A program made the translations under genes and the position numbers. Shown here piece after piece: positions 56,100-64,000 of a DNA stretch of 64,000 nt. Source of the stretch: Acidovorax sp. A79 (GTDB lineage: Bacteria; Pseudomonadota; Gammaproteobacteria; Burkholderiales; Burkholderiaceae_C); the NCBI RefSeq assembly GCF_041154505.1, contig NZ_AP028672.1, positions 1,873,001-1,937,000 of the forward strand, given 5' to 3'. The notes beneath the pieces were generated by a model. It saw nothing but the letters and a program-made list of their open reading frames with translations. It had not been told where the DNA came from and searched no databases. Position 1 is the stretch's first letter, and every line of letters begins with the position of its first letter.

Positions 56100-57617
56100 A
56101 TGAACGCCCCTGCCGCCTCCATCCTCGTCGTGGACGACGAACCCGACCTGCGCACCTTGTACGAGCTGACGCTGCTGCGCGAAGGCTATCGTGTGGAGAC
56201 TGCGTCCAGCGTGCAGGAGGCACGCGAGCAGCTCAAGGCCCACCGGTTCGATGCCGTCATCACCGACATGCGCCTGCCCGACGGGTTCGGCATGGAACTG
56301 CTGCAGGACCTGCGTGACCAGCAGCGCCGCGAACGCTGCGTGGTCATGACGGCCTACGGGTCGGCCGAGAACGCCGTGGAAGCCCTGCGCTCCGGCGCGT
56401 TCGACTACATGACCAAGCCGGTGGACCTCAAGCAGTTCCGATCGGTTGTCGCCTCCGCGGTGCAGGGCACGGGTGGTGTCCCCGCGCCCCGGGCCGCGCG
56501 CAGCGGTGGAGTGCAAGGCCGGCCGGCGCCGGCCGGCGCGGATCCCCTGGCGGCGGGCACCGCCCTGGACCGGCTGGTGGGCACCTCCGAGGCGATCCGC
56601 AACGTCAAGCAGCGGGTGGCCAAGGTCGCGCGCGGCATGGCGCCCGTGCTGATTCACGGTGAATCAGGCACGGGCAAGGAACTGGTGGCGCAGGCCCTGC
56701 ATGCCAGCAGCCAGCGCGCGGATGGCCCGCTGGTGGCCGTGAACTGTGGTGCCATTCCCGAGAACCTGCTCGAGGCGGAGTTCTTCGGCGCCCGCAAGGG
56801 CTCCTACACCGGCGCCGCCCAGGATCGCGACGGCTACTTTCAGGCGGCCCGTGGCGGCACGCTGTTTCTCGACGAGATCGGCGACCTGCCCCTGGCCATG
56901 CAGTCAAAATTGCTGCGTGCGATCCAGGAGCGCAGCGTGCGGCCCCTGGGCTCGACGCAGGAGGAGACGGTGGATGTGCGCATCGTCAGCGCCACGCACC
57001 GCGACCTGGCCGCCGATGTGCAATCGGGCCGCTTCCGGCAGGATCTGTACTACCGGCTCAACGTGATCGAGATCCTGATCCCCCCTCTGCGCGAGCGGCG
57101 CGAAGACCTGCCTGTGCTGTGCGCCGCGCTGCTCTCACGCATCGCGCAGGAATCGGGCATGCCGGTCCCCCCGCTGACCGACAGCGCGCTCCACGCCATC
57201 GCCGCGCACCCGCTGACCGGCAACGTCCGGGAGCTTGAAAACCTGCTGCACCGGGCCGTGGCGCTCAGCGATGGGGAAGAGCTGCATGTGGACGGGCCCT
57301 CGGGGGGAGCCGCCGAGTCCCCGAGGACACGGGCGGCGCCGGCGCCCGCGATGCCGTCCCCCGCCGACCCGCAGAGCGCCTACCCGGCCGCGCCGCCGCC
57401 CGGCGCGGGCAGCCTGGTGACGCTGCCCAGCGATCTTCAGGCATGGCTTGACCAGCAGGAGCGCGACATCCTGATCCGCGCCCTGCGCGAGGCGGGCTTC
57501 AACCGGACCGCCACCGCCGCCCGGCTGGGCATCAGCCTGCGCCAGATACGCTACAGGATCGCCCGGCTGAACATCGCCGTGCCCAACGACCAGGACCCGC
57601 ATGACGACGTGGGCTGA
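56100..57617 (+). CDS. pilR: PilR, sigma-54-dependent response regulator
   Basis: 505-residue NtrC-family activator. Receiver with Asp56 in AVITDMRLPDGFGM and Lys in YMTKPVDLKQ. A variable linker (about 120-155, Pro/Ala-rich) precedes the AAA+ domain: Walker A GESGTGKE, the sigma-54 loop GSYTGA at 234-239 (an accepted variant of GAFTGA), and Walker B GGTLFLDEIGDLP. A second Pro/Ala-rich linker (400-440) leads to a Fis-type helix-turn-helix (FNRTATAARLGISLRQIRYRI). Its main target, a sigma-54 pilA promoter, is outside this window. It overlaps ampD by 17 bases. Confidence 0.94.
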   Translation: MNAPAASILVVDDEPDLRTLYELTLLREGYRVETASSVQEAREQLKAHRFDAVITDMRLPDGFGMELLQDLRDQQRRERCVVMTAYGSAENAVEALRSGAFDYMTKPVDLKQFRSVVASAVQGTGGVPAPRAARSGGVQGRPAPAGADPLAAGTALDRLVGTSEAIRNVKQRVAKVARGMAPVLIHGESGTGKELVAQALHASSQRADGPLVAVNCGAIPENLLEAEFFGARKGSYTGAAQDRDGYFQAARGGTLFLDEIGDLPLAMQSKLLRAIQERSVRPLGSTQEETVDVRIVSATHRDLAADVQSGRFRQDLYYRLNVIEILIPPLRERREDLPVLCAALLSRIAQESGMPVPPLTDSALHAIAAHPLTGNVRELENLLHRAVALSDGEELHVDGPSGGAAESPRTRAAPAPAMPSPADPQSAYPAAPPPGAGSLVTLPSDLQAWLDQQERDILIRALREAGFNRTATAARLGISLRQIRYRIARLNIAVPNDQDPHDDVG

Positions 57618-58221
57618 GGAGGCAGCGCCGGCGGACCCACCGCCGTGGGACGGCGGCTGGCACCGCGCGGCCACGAGGCTCCCATCCCCCAACCATGGCA
57701 CGCGCCCGGCAGCGGCCAGGTCCGCCATCGACCTGATCGTGGTGCATTCCATCAGCCTGCCGCCGGGCGAGTACGGGGGGGGTGCAGTGCAACAGCTGTT
57801 CACCAACACCCTGGACTGGGATGCCCATCCCTACTACCAGAGCATCCGCGGACTGGCGGTGTCGTCGCATTTCTTCATCGAGCGCACCGGTGCGCTCTGG
57901 CAGTTCGTGGATTGTGATCTGCGGGCCTGGCACGCAGGCCAGTCGGCCTACCGCGGGCGCAGCCAGTGCAATGACGACTCGATCGGCATCGAGCTGGAGG
58001 GCCTGGAGGGCCTGGCGTTCGAACCCGCCCAGTACCGGACGCTGGCCACGCTCTGCCAGGACATCGCGCGGCGCTATCCCATCGCGCACATTGCGGGACA
58101 TGAGCACATAGCGCCCGGGCGCAAGCAGGATCCCGGCCCCGGCTTCGACTGGGTGAAGGTACAAAAGGCGTTGCGCTGGCCGCCGCACCGTTTTCCCGCG
58201 GCGACCCGGCCCGCCAGCTGA
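57601..58221 (+). CDS. ampD: 1,6-anhydro-N-acetylmuramyl-L-alanine amidase AmpD
   Basis: 206-residue cytoplasmic zinc amidase that removes the peptide from anhydro-muropeptides during cell-wall recycling, and thereby keeps AmpR-type signals low. Amidase_2 ligands are His49 (LIVVHSISLP), His167 and Asp177 (GHEHIAPGRKQDPG), with the same spacing as E. coli His154/Asp164. PGEYGGG and SSHFFIERTGALWQFV are further landmarks. The N-terminal 40 residues are longer than in E. coli AmpD. Coupled to pilR by a 17-base overlap. Confidence 0.94.
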   Translation: MTTWAEEAAPADPPPWDGGWHRAATRLPSPNHGTRPAAARSAIDLIVVHSISLPPGEYGGGAVQQLFTNTLDWDAHPYYQSIRGLAVSSHFFIERTGALWQFVDCDLRAWHAGQSAYRGRSQCNDDSIGIELEGLEGLAFEPAQYRTLATLCQDIARRYPIAHIAGHEHIAPGRKQDPGPGFDWVKVQKALRWPPHRFPAATRPAS

Positions 58222-58449
58222 ACGCGCTGTCGCAGCGCCGCGTCACAGCAACTTTTTCTTTGTGCAACCGCACAAAGCCGCATCGCCAAGCTCCACGCGG
58301 CCTCGCGAAGAAAAACCGCCCGAATCGCCCGCCGCGGCGCGGATTCGCTGCTGCTTTTTCGGTGGGACAAGGGATTCCAGCGGGGTCATCGCAAGAACTC
58401 GCAGCATTGAAAACATGCTGTTTCCCTTTTCCCAGGGGTTTGGGGCGGT

Positions 58450-58465
58450 ACACTACCGGTAGTGT
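58450..58465. promoter_or_regulatory. NrdR box 1
   Basis: ACACTACCGGTAGTGT, a perfect 16-base palindrome matching the outer bases of the NrdR consensus (ACACWATATATWGTGT). It sits just upstream of the -35 hexamer. Confidence 0.85.
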
Positions 58466-58466
58466 C

Positions 58467-58495
58467 TTGAATGCACCTGACACACCATATATAGT
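58467..58495 (+). promoter_or_regulatory. Sigma-70 promoter of nrdAB
   Basis: -35 TTGAAT (58467-58472), 17-base spacer, -10 TATAGT (58490-58495). The -10 hexamer lies inside NrdR box 2, so repressor binding would block polymerase directly. Expected start near 58502. Confidence 0.7.
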
Positions 58496-58497
58496 GT
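58482..58497. promoter_or_regulatory. NrdR box 2
   Basis: ACACCATATATAGTGT, 15 of 16 positions fit the NrdR consensus. Centre-to-centre distance from box 1 is 32 bases, three helical turns, the usual spacing for cooperative NrdR-ATP/dATP binding. Confidence 0.9.
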
Positions 58498-58590
58498 GCG
58501 GCAGACAGAAGTCCGGCCCATCACTCACACCTTGCGGCGGCTTCACGCCCCGCGCCACACATCCCAGACAGCCCACAGAAGAGGACACCC

Positions 58591-61533
58591 ATGCAAGCTG
58601 CTTTGACTACGCCTTCCACCACCCACGCCAACCCAGCGCAAGCTCCGGCTTCGCAGCCCGCGCCAACGTCGGCGGCCAACTCGCTGGCGCACTACCAGAT
58701 CATCCGCCGCAACGGGGCGGTGGTGCCGTTTGAGCCGCAAAAGATCGCGGTGGCGATGATGAAGGCCTTCCTGGCGGTGCATGGCACACAAGGCGCCGCG
58801 TCCGCCAGCGTGCGCGAAGTCGTGGACACCCTGACCCAGAATGTCACCCGCGCCCTGGTGCGGTCGCGCCCCGGAGGCGGCACCTTTCATATTGAAGATG
58901 TGCAGGACCAGGTGGAACTCGGACTGATGCGTGGCGGCCACCATGAGATTGCCCGCGCCTACGTGCTGTACCGCGAGCGCCGCACCCAGGAGCGTGCACG
59001 CCAGGTCGAGCAGCAGGCTCCGTCCGCCCCCGCTCCGCTGCTCCACGTGCTGGACGGCGGAGAACGCGTTGCGCTCGACCTCCACCGGCTGCAGGCATTG
59101 ATCGAGTCGGCCTGCGTGAATCTTGGCGCGGACGTCAGCGCAGACCCCATCGTTGCCGAAACCATGCGCAACCTGTACGACGGCGTTCCCATGGACGAGG
59201 TCTACAAGGCCTCCATCCTGGCGGCACGCACGCTCATCGAAAAAGACCCCGACTACACCTACGCCACCGCCCGCCTGCTGCTGCACACGATCGTGCGCGA
59301 AGTCCTGGGCCGCGAGGTGACCCAGAGCGCGATGGGACAAGCCTATATCGACTACTTCCCCGAATTCATCAAGAAGGGCGTGGAAAACGAGCTGCTGGAC
59401 GAGCGCCTGCTGCAATATGACCTGCAGCGCCTGGGCGCCGCCCTGCAGGCGGACCGCGACCTGAAGTTCGACTACCTCGGACTGCAGACCCTGTACGACC
59501 GTTACTTCCTGCACGTCAAAAAGACGCGCATCGAGTTGCCCCAGGCTTTCTTCATGCGCGTGGCCATGGGCCTGGCCCTCAACGAAGTCGACCGCGAAGC
59601 CCGCGCCATCGAGTTCTATGAAGTGCTCTCGTCGTTCGACTTCATGTCCAGCACGCCCACGCTGTTCAACAGCGGCACGCTGCGCTCGCAGCTGTCTTCG
59701 TGCTACCTGACCACGGTGCCCGACGACCTGGACGGCATCTACGAGTCGATCAAGGAAAACGCCCTGCTGTCCAAGTTCGCGGGCGGCCTGGGCAACGACT
59801 GGACCCGGGTGCGCGCGCTGGGCAGCCACATCAAGGGCACCAACGGCGAATCGCAAGGCGTGGTGCCTTTCCTCAAGGTCGTCAACGACACGGCCGTGGC
59901 CGTGAACCAGGGCGGCAAGCGCAAGGGCGCTGTCTGCACCTACCTGGAATCCTGGCACCTCGACATCGAAGAATTCCTGGAACTACGCAAGAACACGGGC
60001 GACGACCGCCGCCGTACGCACGACATGAACACGGCGAACTGGATTCCCGACCTGTTCATGCGCCGCGTGATGGAAAAGGGCACCTGGACCCTGTTCTCCC
60101 CTTCCAACGTGCCCGACCTGCACGACCTCTTCGGCGCCGACTTCGAGAAAGCCTACGTGGCCTACGAGGAAAAGGCCGCGCGCGGCGAGATCAAGCCTTC
60201 CAAGACGGTGCAGGCCACCGACATGTGGCGCAAGATGCTGACCATGCTGTTCGAGACCGGCCACCCCTGGATCACGTTCAAGGACGCCTGCAACGTGCGC
60301 TCGCCCCAGCAGCACGCCGGCGTGGTGCACTCGTCCAACCTGTGCACCGAGATCACGCTGAACACCAGCGACACCGAGACCGCCGTGTGCAACCTCGGCT
60401 CGGTCAACCTGCTGCAGCATCTGAAGGACGGCCAGATCGACCATGACAAGCTCAAGAGGACCATCAAGGTCGCCATGCGCATGCTCGACAACGTGATCGA
60501 CATCAACTACTACGCCGTCAAGAAGGCGCGCGACTCCAACCTGCGCCATCGCCCGGTGGGCCTGGGGGTGATGGCGTTCCAGGACAGCCTGTATGAGCTG
60601 CGCATTCCCTACGCGTCGCAAGAGGCCGTGGAGTTCGCCGACAAGTCGATGGAAGCCATCTGCTACTACGCCTACTGGGCCTCCACCGAACTGGCACGGG
60701 AACGCGGCCAGTACTCCAGCTACAAGGGCTCGCTGTGGGACCGCGGCATCCTCCCGTTCGACACGCTGGACATGCTGTCGGATGCCCGGGGCGGGTATGT
60801 GGAAGTGGACCGCTCTTCCACCCTGGACTGGGACGCCCTGCGCAAGAAGATCGCACAGGACGGCATGCGCAACTCGAATTGCGTGGCCATCGCGCCCACC
60901 GCGACCATCTCCAACATCATCGGCGTGGATGCATCGATCGAGCCCTCGTTCGGCAACCTGTCCGTGAAGTCCAACCTGTCGGGCGAATTCACCGTCATCA
61001 ACGGCGGCCTGGTGCGCGACCTCAAGCGCCTGGGACTGTGGGATGACGTGATGATCATGGATCTCAAGCATTTCAAGGGCTCCCTGCACCCCATCGATCG
61101 CGTGCCGCCAGACATCAAGGCGCTGTATTCGACCGCCTTCGAGGTGGAGCCCCACTGGCTGGTGGAGGCCGCATCGCGCCGCCAGAAATGGATCGACCAG
61201 GCGCAGAGCCTGAACATCTACATGGCTGGCGCATCGGGCAAGAAGCTTGACGACACCTACAAGCTGGCCTGGGTGCGCGGTCTGAAGACCACCTACTACC
61301 TGCGCACGCAGAGCGCCACGCACGTCGAGATGAGCACCGTGAACACGCGCCAGCTCAACGCGGTTTCGTCCGGCAACGACGGCGGTGCGCCACAGGCCTC
61401 CGCGTCCCCGCAGGCCAAGCCCAGCGCGCTGGAAGCCGCCGCGGCAGCGGCCGCCGAGCAGGCCGCCGCGCTGCCCGCCACGGACATCAAGTTCTGCGCA
61501 ATCGACGATCCAACCTGCGAAGCCTGCCAATAA
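58591..61533 (+). CDS. nrdA: Ribonucleoside-diphosphate reductase, class Ia alpha subunit
   Basis: 980-residue catalytic subunit that reduces NDPs to dNDPs. The N-terminal ATP-cone (about 30-135, IIRRNGAVVPFEPQKIAVAM) senses ATP/dATP. A second cone-like region follows (about 150-245, VALDLHRLQALIESAC). The barrel has SSCYLTTVPDD, SNLCTEITLN with the thiyl Cys, and AVCNLGSVNLL. The C-terminal redox shuttle is CEAC (Cys976, Cys979). The doubled N-terminus and length near 960-980 resemble the Pseudomonas enzyme rather than the 761-residue E. coli one. An Ala/Pro-rich linker precedes the swinging tail. Under NrdR control (boxes at 58450 and 58482). Confidence 0.96.
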   Translation: MQAALTTPSTTHANPAQAPASQPAPTSAANSLAHYQIIRRNGAVVPFEPQKIAVAMMKAFLAVHGTQGAASASVREVVDTLTQNVTRALVRSRPGGGTFHIEDVQDQVELGLMRGGHHEIARAYVLYRERRTQERARQVEQQAPSAPAPLLHVLDGGERVALDLHRLQALIESACVNLGADVSADPIVAETMRNLYDGVPMDEVYKASILAARTLIEKDPDYTYATARLLLHTIVREVLGREVTQSAMGQAYIDYFPEFIKKGVENELLDERLLQYDLQRLGAALQADRDLKFDYLGLQTLYDRYFLHVKKTRIELPQAFFMRVAMGLALNEVDREARAIEFYEVLSSFDFMSSTPTLFNSGTLRSQLSSCYLTTVPDDLDGIYESIKENALLSKFAGGLGNDWTRVRALGSHIKGTNGESQGVVPFLKVVNDTAVAVNQGGKRKGAVCTYLESWHLDIEEFLELRKNTGDDRRRTHDMNTANWIPDLFMRRVMEKGTWTLFSPSNVPDLHDLFGADFEKAYVAYEEKAARGEIKPSKTVQATDMWRKMLTMLFETGHPWITFKDACNVRSPQQHAGVVHSSNLCTEITLNTSDTETAVCNLGSVNLLQHLKDGQIDHDKLKRTIKVAMRMLDNVIDINYYAVKKARDSNLRHRPVGLGVMAFQDSLYELRIPYASQEAVEFADKSMEAICYYAYWASTELARERGQYSSYKGSLWDRGILPFDTLDMLSDARGGYVEVDRSSTLDWDALRKKIAQDGMRNSNCVAIAPTATISNIIGVDASIEPSFGNLSVKSNLSGEFTVINGGLVRDLKRLGLWDDVMIMDLKHFKGSLHPIDRVPPDIKALYSTAFEVEPHWLVEAASRRQKWIDQAQSLNIYMAGASGKKLDDTYKLAWVRGLKTTYYLRTQSATHVEMSTVNTRQLNAVSSGNDGGAPQASASPQAKPSALEAAAAAAAEQAAALPATDIKFCAIDDPTCEACQ

Positions 61534-61542
61534 GGACTTCGC

Positions 61543-61575
61543 GCGCAACGCCTCGACACATCCGAGGCGTTGCGC
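61543..61575 (+). other. Intercistronic hairpin between nrdA and nrdB
   Basis: Perfect 13-bp arms GCGCAACGCCTCG (61543-61555) and CGAGGCGTTGCGC (61563-61575) with a 7-base loop, nine bases after the nrdA stop. No U-run follows, so it is more likely an mRNA-stabilising, processing or attenuating structure than a full terminator. Confidence 0.7.
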
Positions 61576-61667
61576 ATGTGCTGTGAAGCAACAAATCGTT
61601 GCCACACAACGCTTCAGTGCTTTTCTTTTCGCAGCACTGCTTTCATAATCCGAACACTGGAAAATCT

Positions 61668-62864
61668 ATGTTGACCTGGGACGAAGAAGTCAAGCCCTCA
61701 TCGCAAAATCAACTGGACGGCGGTCTGCAAAACAACCGCCCGGCGGGGCAACCGCCTCTGTCTTTTCAGTCCCCCTCGCTGCACCCCGTTGCTGCGACCG
61801 CAACGGCCGCGGCCGGCCCGCAAGTGGCGGAGTCCACTGCAGTGCATCGGCGCGTCAATGCCGCCGACAAGCGCATCATCAACGGCCAGACCGACGTCAA
61901 CCAGCTGGTCCCGTTCAAGTACAAGTGGGCGTGGGAAAAGTACCTCGCCACCTGCGCCAACCACTGGATGCCGCAGGAAGTGAACATGACGCGCGACATC
62001 GCGTTGTGGAAGGACCCGAACGGCCTGACCGATGACGAGCGCCGCATCATCAAGCGCAATCTCGGCTTCTTCGTGACCGCCGACTCGCTGGCCGCCAACA
62101 ACATCGTGCTGGGCACCTACCGCCACATCACGGCGCCCGAGTGCCGCCAGTTCCTGCTGCGCCAGGCCTTTGAAGAAGCCATCCACACGCACGCCTACCA
62201 GTACATCGTGGAGTCGCTCGGACTGGACGAGTCCGAGATCTTCAACGCCTACAACGAAGTCCAGTCGATCCGTGACAAGGACCAGTTCCTGATCCCTTTC
62301 ATCGAAGCGATCATGGACCCCAACTTCCACACCGGCACCCCCGAAAACGACCAGACGCTGCTCAAGTCGCTGATCGTTTTCGCCTGCCTGATGGAAGGCC
62401 TGTTCTTCTATGTCGGCTTCACGCAGATCCTGGCGCTGGGCCGGCAAAACAAGATGACCGGCGCTGCCGAGCAATACCAGTACATCCTGCGCGACGAGTC
62501 GATGCACTGCAACTTCGGCATCGACCTGATCAACCAGCTCAAGCTCGAGAACCCGCACCTCTGGACCGCCGAATTCAAGGCCGAGATCAAGGCGCTGTTC
62601 CTCAAGGCGGTCGAGCTGGAATACCGCTACGCCGAAGACACCATGCCCCGCGGCGTGCTGGGCATGAACGCGTCCATGTTCAAGGGCTACCTGCGCTACA
62701 TCGCCAATCGCCGTGCCACGCAGATCGGACTGGAAACGCTGTTCCCCAACGAAGAGAACCCGTTCCCGTGGATGAGCGAGATGATTGACCTCAAGAAGGA
62801 ACGCAACTTCTTCGAGACCCGGGTTATTGAATACCAGTCCGGTGGTGCGCTGTCCTGGGACTAG
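61668..62864 (+). CDS. nrdB: Ribonucleoside-diphosphate reductase, class Ia beta subunit
   Basis: 398-residue diiron-tyrosyl radical subunit. The ligand set follows the class Ia pattern: [17 protein letters not shown], where EAIH holds metal ligands and Tyr177 is the expected radical site, [11 protein letters not shown], and [12 protein letters not shown]. An N-terminal tail of about 60 residues (Pro/Ala/Gln-rich, up to [16 protein letters not shown]) is longer than in E. coli. The C-terminus ends [10 protein letters not shown], the peptide that docks to NrdA. The ATG at 61668 gives [12 protein letters not shown]; the frame is open upstream across the intercistronic hairpin but lacks similarity there. 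Confidence 0.96.
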   Translation: MLTWDEEVKPSSQNQLDGGLQNNRPAGQPPLSFQSPSLHPVAATATAAAGPQVAESTAVHRRVNAADKRIINGQTDVNQLVPFKYKWAWEKYLATCANHWMPQEVNMTRDIALWKDPNGLTDDERRIIKRNLGFFVTADSLAANNIVLGTYRHITAPECRQFLLRQAFEEAIHTHAYQYIVESLGLDESEIFNAYNEVQSIRDKDQFLIPFIEAIMDPNFHTGTPENDQTLLKSLIVFACLMEGLFFYVGFTQILALGRQNKMTGAAEQYQYILRDESMHCNFGIDLINQLKLENPHLWTAEFKAEIKALFLKAVELEYRYAEDTMPRGVLGMNASMFKGYLRYIANRRATQIGLETLFPNEENPFPWMSEMIDLKKERNFFETRVIEYQSGGALSWD

Positions 62865-62954
62865 CGCCTTTCGCATCACACCACCATGGATTTTTACACC
62901 ACGCCCCACACAGACAGCGCCGCAGAGCGTTGCCGTGCGGGGCGTTCCCGTGTT

Positions 62955-63015
62955 CATGGCGATGGGGGTTTTCTCCATCGCCATGGATCGCTTCGTGTCC
63001 ACTGCAGACACGAAG
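62955..63015 (+). other. Two tandem hairpins upstream of the histone-like gene
   Basis: Hairpin A: arms CATGGCGATGG (62955-62965) and CCATCGCCATG (62975-62985), 9-base loop. Hairpin B: arms CTTCGTGTC (62991-62999) and GACACGAAG (63007-63015), 7-base loop. Both are perfect. They fill the end of the 180-base gap after nrdB and stop 20 bases before the AAGGAG ribosome-binding site. Neither has a T-run. Confidence 0.7.
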
Positions 63016-63047
63016 TGCTCTTTGCAAATTGACCCAAGGAGAACATG

Positions 63048-63632
63048 ATGGCAACTGCGAAAAAAACGGCCGCCAAGAAGGCAGCCCCAGCGAAAAAGGC
63101 CGCATCGGCAAAGCCCGTAGCGGCAAAGAAGGCTGCACCGGCCAAGAAAGCCGCTCCCGCCAAGAAGGCAGTAGCAGCGAAGAAGGCTGCACCTGCCAAG
63201 AAGGCAGCAGCACCAGCCAAGAAGGCCGCTCCCGCCAAGAAGGCAGTAGCAGCGAAGAAGGCTGCGCCTGCCAAGAAGGCAGCAGCACCAGCCAAGAAGG
63301 CCGCTCCCGCCAAGAAGGCAGTAGCAGCGAAGAAGGCTGCGCCTGCCAAGAAGGCAGCAGCACCAGCCAAGAAGGCCGCTCCCGCCAAGAAGGCAGTAGC
63401 AGCAAAGAAGGCTGCGCCTGCCAAGAAGGCAGCAGCACCAGCCAAGAAGGCCGCTCCCGCCAAGAAGGCAGCAGCAGCAAAGAAGGCTGCACCCGCCAAG
63501 GCCGCCCCCGCGAAGAAAGCTGCACCGGCCAAGAAGGCCCCCAAGGCGCCTGCCCCCGCGGCCGCTCCTGCAGCACAGACGACCCTGAACCCTCAGGCAG
63601 CCTGGCCCTTCCCTACGGGCAACAAGCCGTAA
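63048..63632 (+). CDS. Histone H1-like DNA-binding protein (Ala/Lys/Pro repeats)
   Basis: 194 residues, nearly all built from AAPAKK-type units, like the C-terminal tails of eukaryotic H1 and bacterial AlgP, HctB and Bordetella BpH1. It should be extremely basic, disordered and bind DNA without sequence specificity, compacting the nucleoid. Only the last 17 residues (TTLNPQAAWPFPTGNKP) are not repetitive. Two ATGs are adjacent: the one at 63048 has AAGGAG six bases upstream, so it is preferred over 63045. It follows nrdB on the same strand after 183 bases and has its own terminator. Position after nrdAB suggests a link to replication or growth phase, which is inference. Confidence 0.93.
   Translation: MATAKKTAAKKAAPAKKAASAKPVAAKKAAPAKKAAPAKKAVAAKKAAPAKKAAAPAKKAAPAKKAVAAKKAAPAKKAAAPAKKAAPAKKAVAAKKAAPAKKAAAPAKKAAPAKKAVAAKKAAPAKKAAAPAKKAAPAKKAAAAKKAAPAKAAPAKKAAPAKKAPKAPAPAAAPAAQTTLNPQAAWPFPTGNKP
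63150..63524 (+). repeat. Five tandem 75-bp units inside the histone-like gene
   Basis: Exact 75-base periodicity. The landmark GCAGTAGCAGC recurs at 63168, 63243, 63318 and 63393, and its variant at 63468. Each unit encodes 25 residues (AAPAKKAVAAKKAAPAKK then AAAPAKK). Units 2 and 3 differ by very few bases, so copy number changes by slippage or recombination are likely. Confidence 0.92.
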
Positions 63633-63652
63633 TCAGCACGTATTACGCGCTC

Positions 63653-63682
63653 AACCCGGTGCCGTTGCACCGGGTTTTTTTA
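63653..63682 (+). terminator. Rho-independent terminator of the histone-like gene
   Basis: Arms AACCCGGTGC (63653-63662) and GCACCGGGTT (63667-63676), loop CGTT, followed by a T-run to 63681. It starts 21 bases after the stop codon. Confidence 0.94.
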
Positions 63683-63766
63683 TGCCTGCCGAGACACGCG
63701 CTTCGGGCAAAGCGGCATCTCGAACCGAAGCCGCCCCCACCCGCCTGCCCCGCAGGCACCGCACCC

Positions 63767-64000
63767 TCACGCGGGGGTGAAATCCAGCGTGTAGTTCTGC
63801 GGGCCGCGCTGCGCAATCTTGAGGGCCCCGACCCGGTTGCCCAATTCGGCACAGCGGGCCAACGGCCAGCCCTTTTCCAGGCCGAACAACAGCGCGCCAC
63901 GCCAGGCATCGCCACAACCCGTGGGCTCGACCACGGCGGCCGGCTTCGCGGCCGGCACATGCTCGCGCTCGCCGTCAATCCAGACTTCGCAGCCTTCCGC
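63767..64000 (-). CDS. PfkB-family carbohydrate/nucleoside kinase (5' end beyond window)
   Basis: Only the C-terminal 77 residues are inside the window; the frame is open at base 64000. The PfkB signature VVEPTGCGDAWRGALLFGLEKG contains the catalytic Asp (GDAW) and the anion hole; GNRVGALKIAQRGPQNYTLDF is the end of the fold. The wording of this end resembles adenosine kinase-like members of the ribokinase family, but the substrate-binding half is missing, so ribokinase, adenosine kinase and other PfkB enzymes remain possible. It converges with the histone-like gene. Confidence 0.85.
   Translation of the reverse strand, partial: AEGCEVWIDGEREHVPAAKPAAVVEPTGCGDAWRGALLFGLEKGWPLARCAELGNRVGALKIAQRGPQNYTLDFTPA

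Larger units (their letters stand above)
58222..58590 (+). other. 369-base gene-free region: ampD 3' flank and nrdA leader/promoter
   Basis: The left part holds a hairpin CTTTGTGC/GCACAAAG (58258-58265, 58270-58277) without a T-run, then about 150 bases in which I see no feature. The right part carries the nrdA promoter and tandem NrdR boxes (listed separately) and an untranslated leader of about 90 bases ending in an AGAGGA-type ribosome-binding site. Confidence 0.7.

Noticed and set aside
58258..58277. Hairpin CTTTGTGC/GCACAAAG as ampD terminator
   Set aside because: No T-run follows on either strand; kept only as an unexplained structure in the gap.
62955..63015. Tandem hairpins as an intrinsic terminator for nrdB
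   Set aside because: Neither stem is followed by a T-run, and they are near the ribosome-binding site of the next gene.
63150..63524. Possible CRISPR array because of regular repeats
   Set aside because: The 75-bp units are contiguous without spacers, in frame with a coding sequence, and encode AAPAKK repeats.

Overview
The window is high-GC bacterial chromosome with tightly packed genes. Gene content and order point to Burkholderiales, family Comamonadaceae, and most likely Acidovorax or a close relative. Supporting evidence is the yqgE-ruvX-pyrR-pyrB-pyrX order, the pilGHIJ-chpA cluster next to a rubredoxin, the nrdAB genes followed by an Ala/Lys/Pro-rich histone-like gene, and an intergenic palindrome built on AGCGCTT/AAGCGCT. 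Almost everything is core-genome material. The one region that looks accessory is a small glycan-modification cluster at about 27.8-32.8 kb.

Layout. 0-6 kb (minus strand): Yip1-type membrane protein, PlsC-like acyltransferase, then the pyrimidine block yqgE-ruvX-pyrR-pyrB-pyrX with 4-base overlaps at its head. 5.9-7.4 kb: a photolyase. 7.4-18.7 kb (minus): twitching-motility control, with a PilU-like retraction ATPase, a 2054-residue ChpA hybrid kinase, PilJ, PilI, PilH, PilG and a rubredoxin. 18.8-26.4 kb: thiD-like and hemL, a divergent IclR regulator and pobA (4-hydroxybenzoate hydroxylase), purH, fis and dusB. 26.5-32.8 kb: a lipoprotein, a YqaA-like membrane protein, a sulfotransferase and a four-gene glycan operon. 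32.9-42.2 kb: a diguanylate cyclase, RarD, YchF, a MOSC protein, a Ubi-type hydroxylase, DsbC, an M61 protease and an enoyl-CoA hydratase. Next come tRNA-Met with its own promoter and terminator, a small secreted protein and miaB.

44.4-51.8 kb holds the most interesting unit. A GlrK-QseG-GlrR envelope-sensing set is followed directly by opgGH (osmoregulated periplasmic glucans). The 180-bp gap between them has a consensus sigma-54 promoter, two inverted repeats fitting the GlrR operator pattern TGTC-N10-GACA, and two perfect IHF consensus sites. I infer that GlrR and sigma-54 control glucan synthesis in this lineage. The predicted transcript start falls one base before the opgG start codon, and GlrR has GAFTDA where GAFTGA is normal.

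51.9-64 kb: ffh, a CcsA/HemX-like protein, a PP0621-type small protein, pilS-pilR and ampD. Then come nrdA-nrdB behind tandem NrdR boxes that overlap a sigma-70 promoter, a histone H1-like protein containing five tandem 75-bp units, and a truncated PfkB-type kinase at the right edge. The window therefore carries two parts of type IV pilus control: Chp chemosensing with PilU, and the PilSR regulators. The major pilin is not here.
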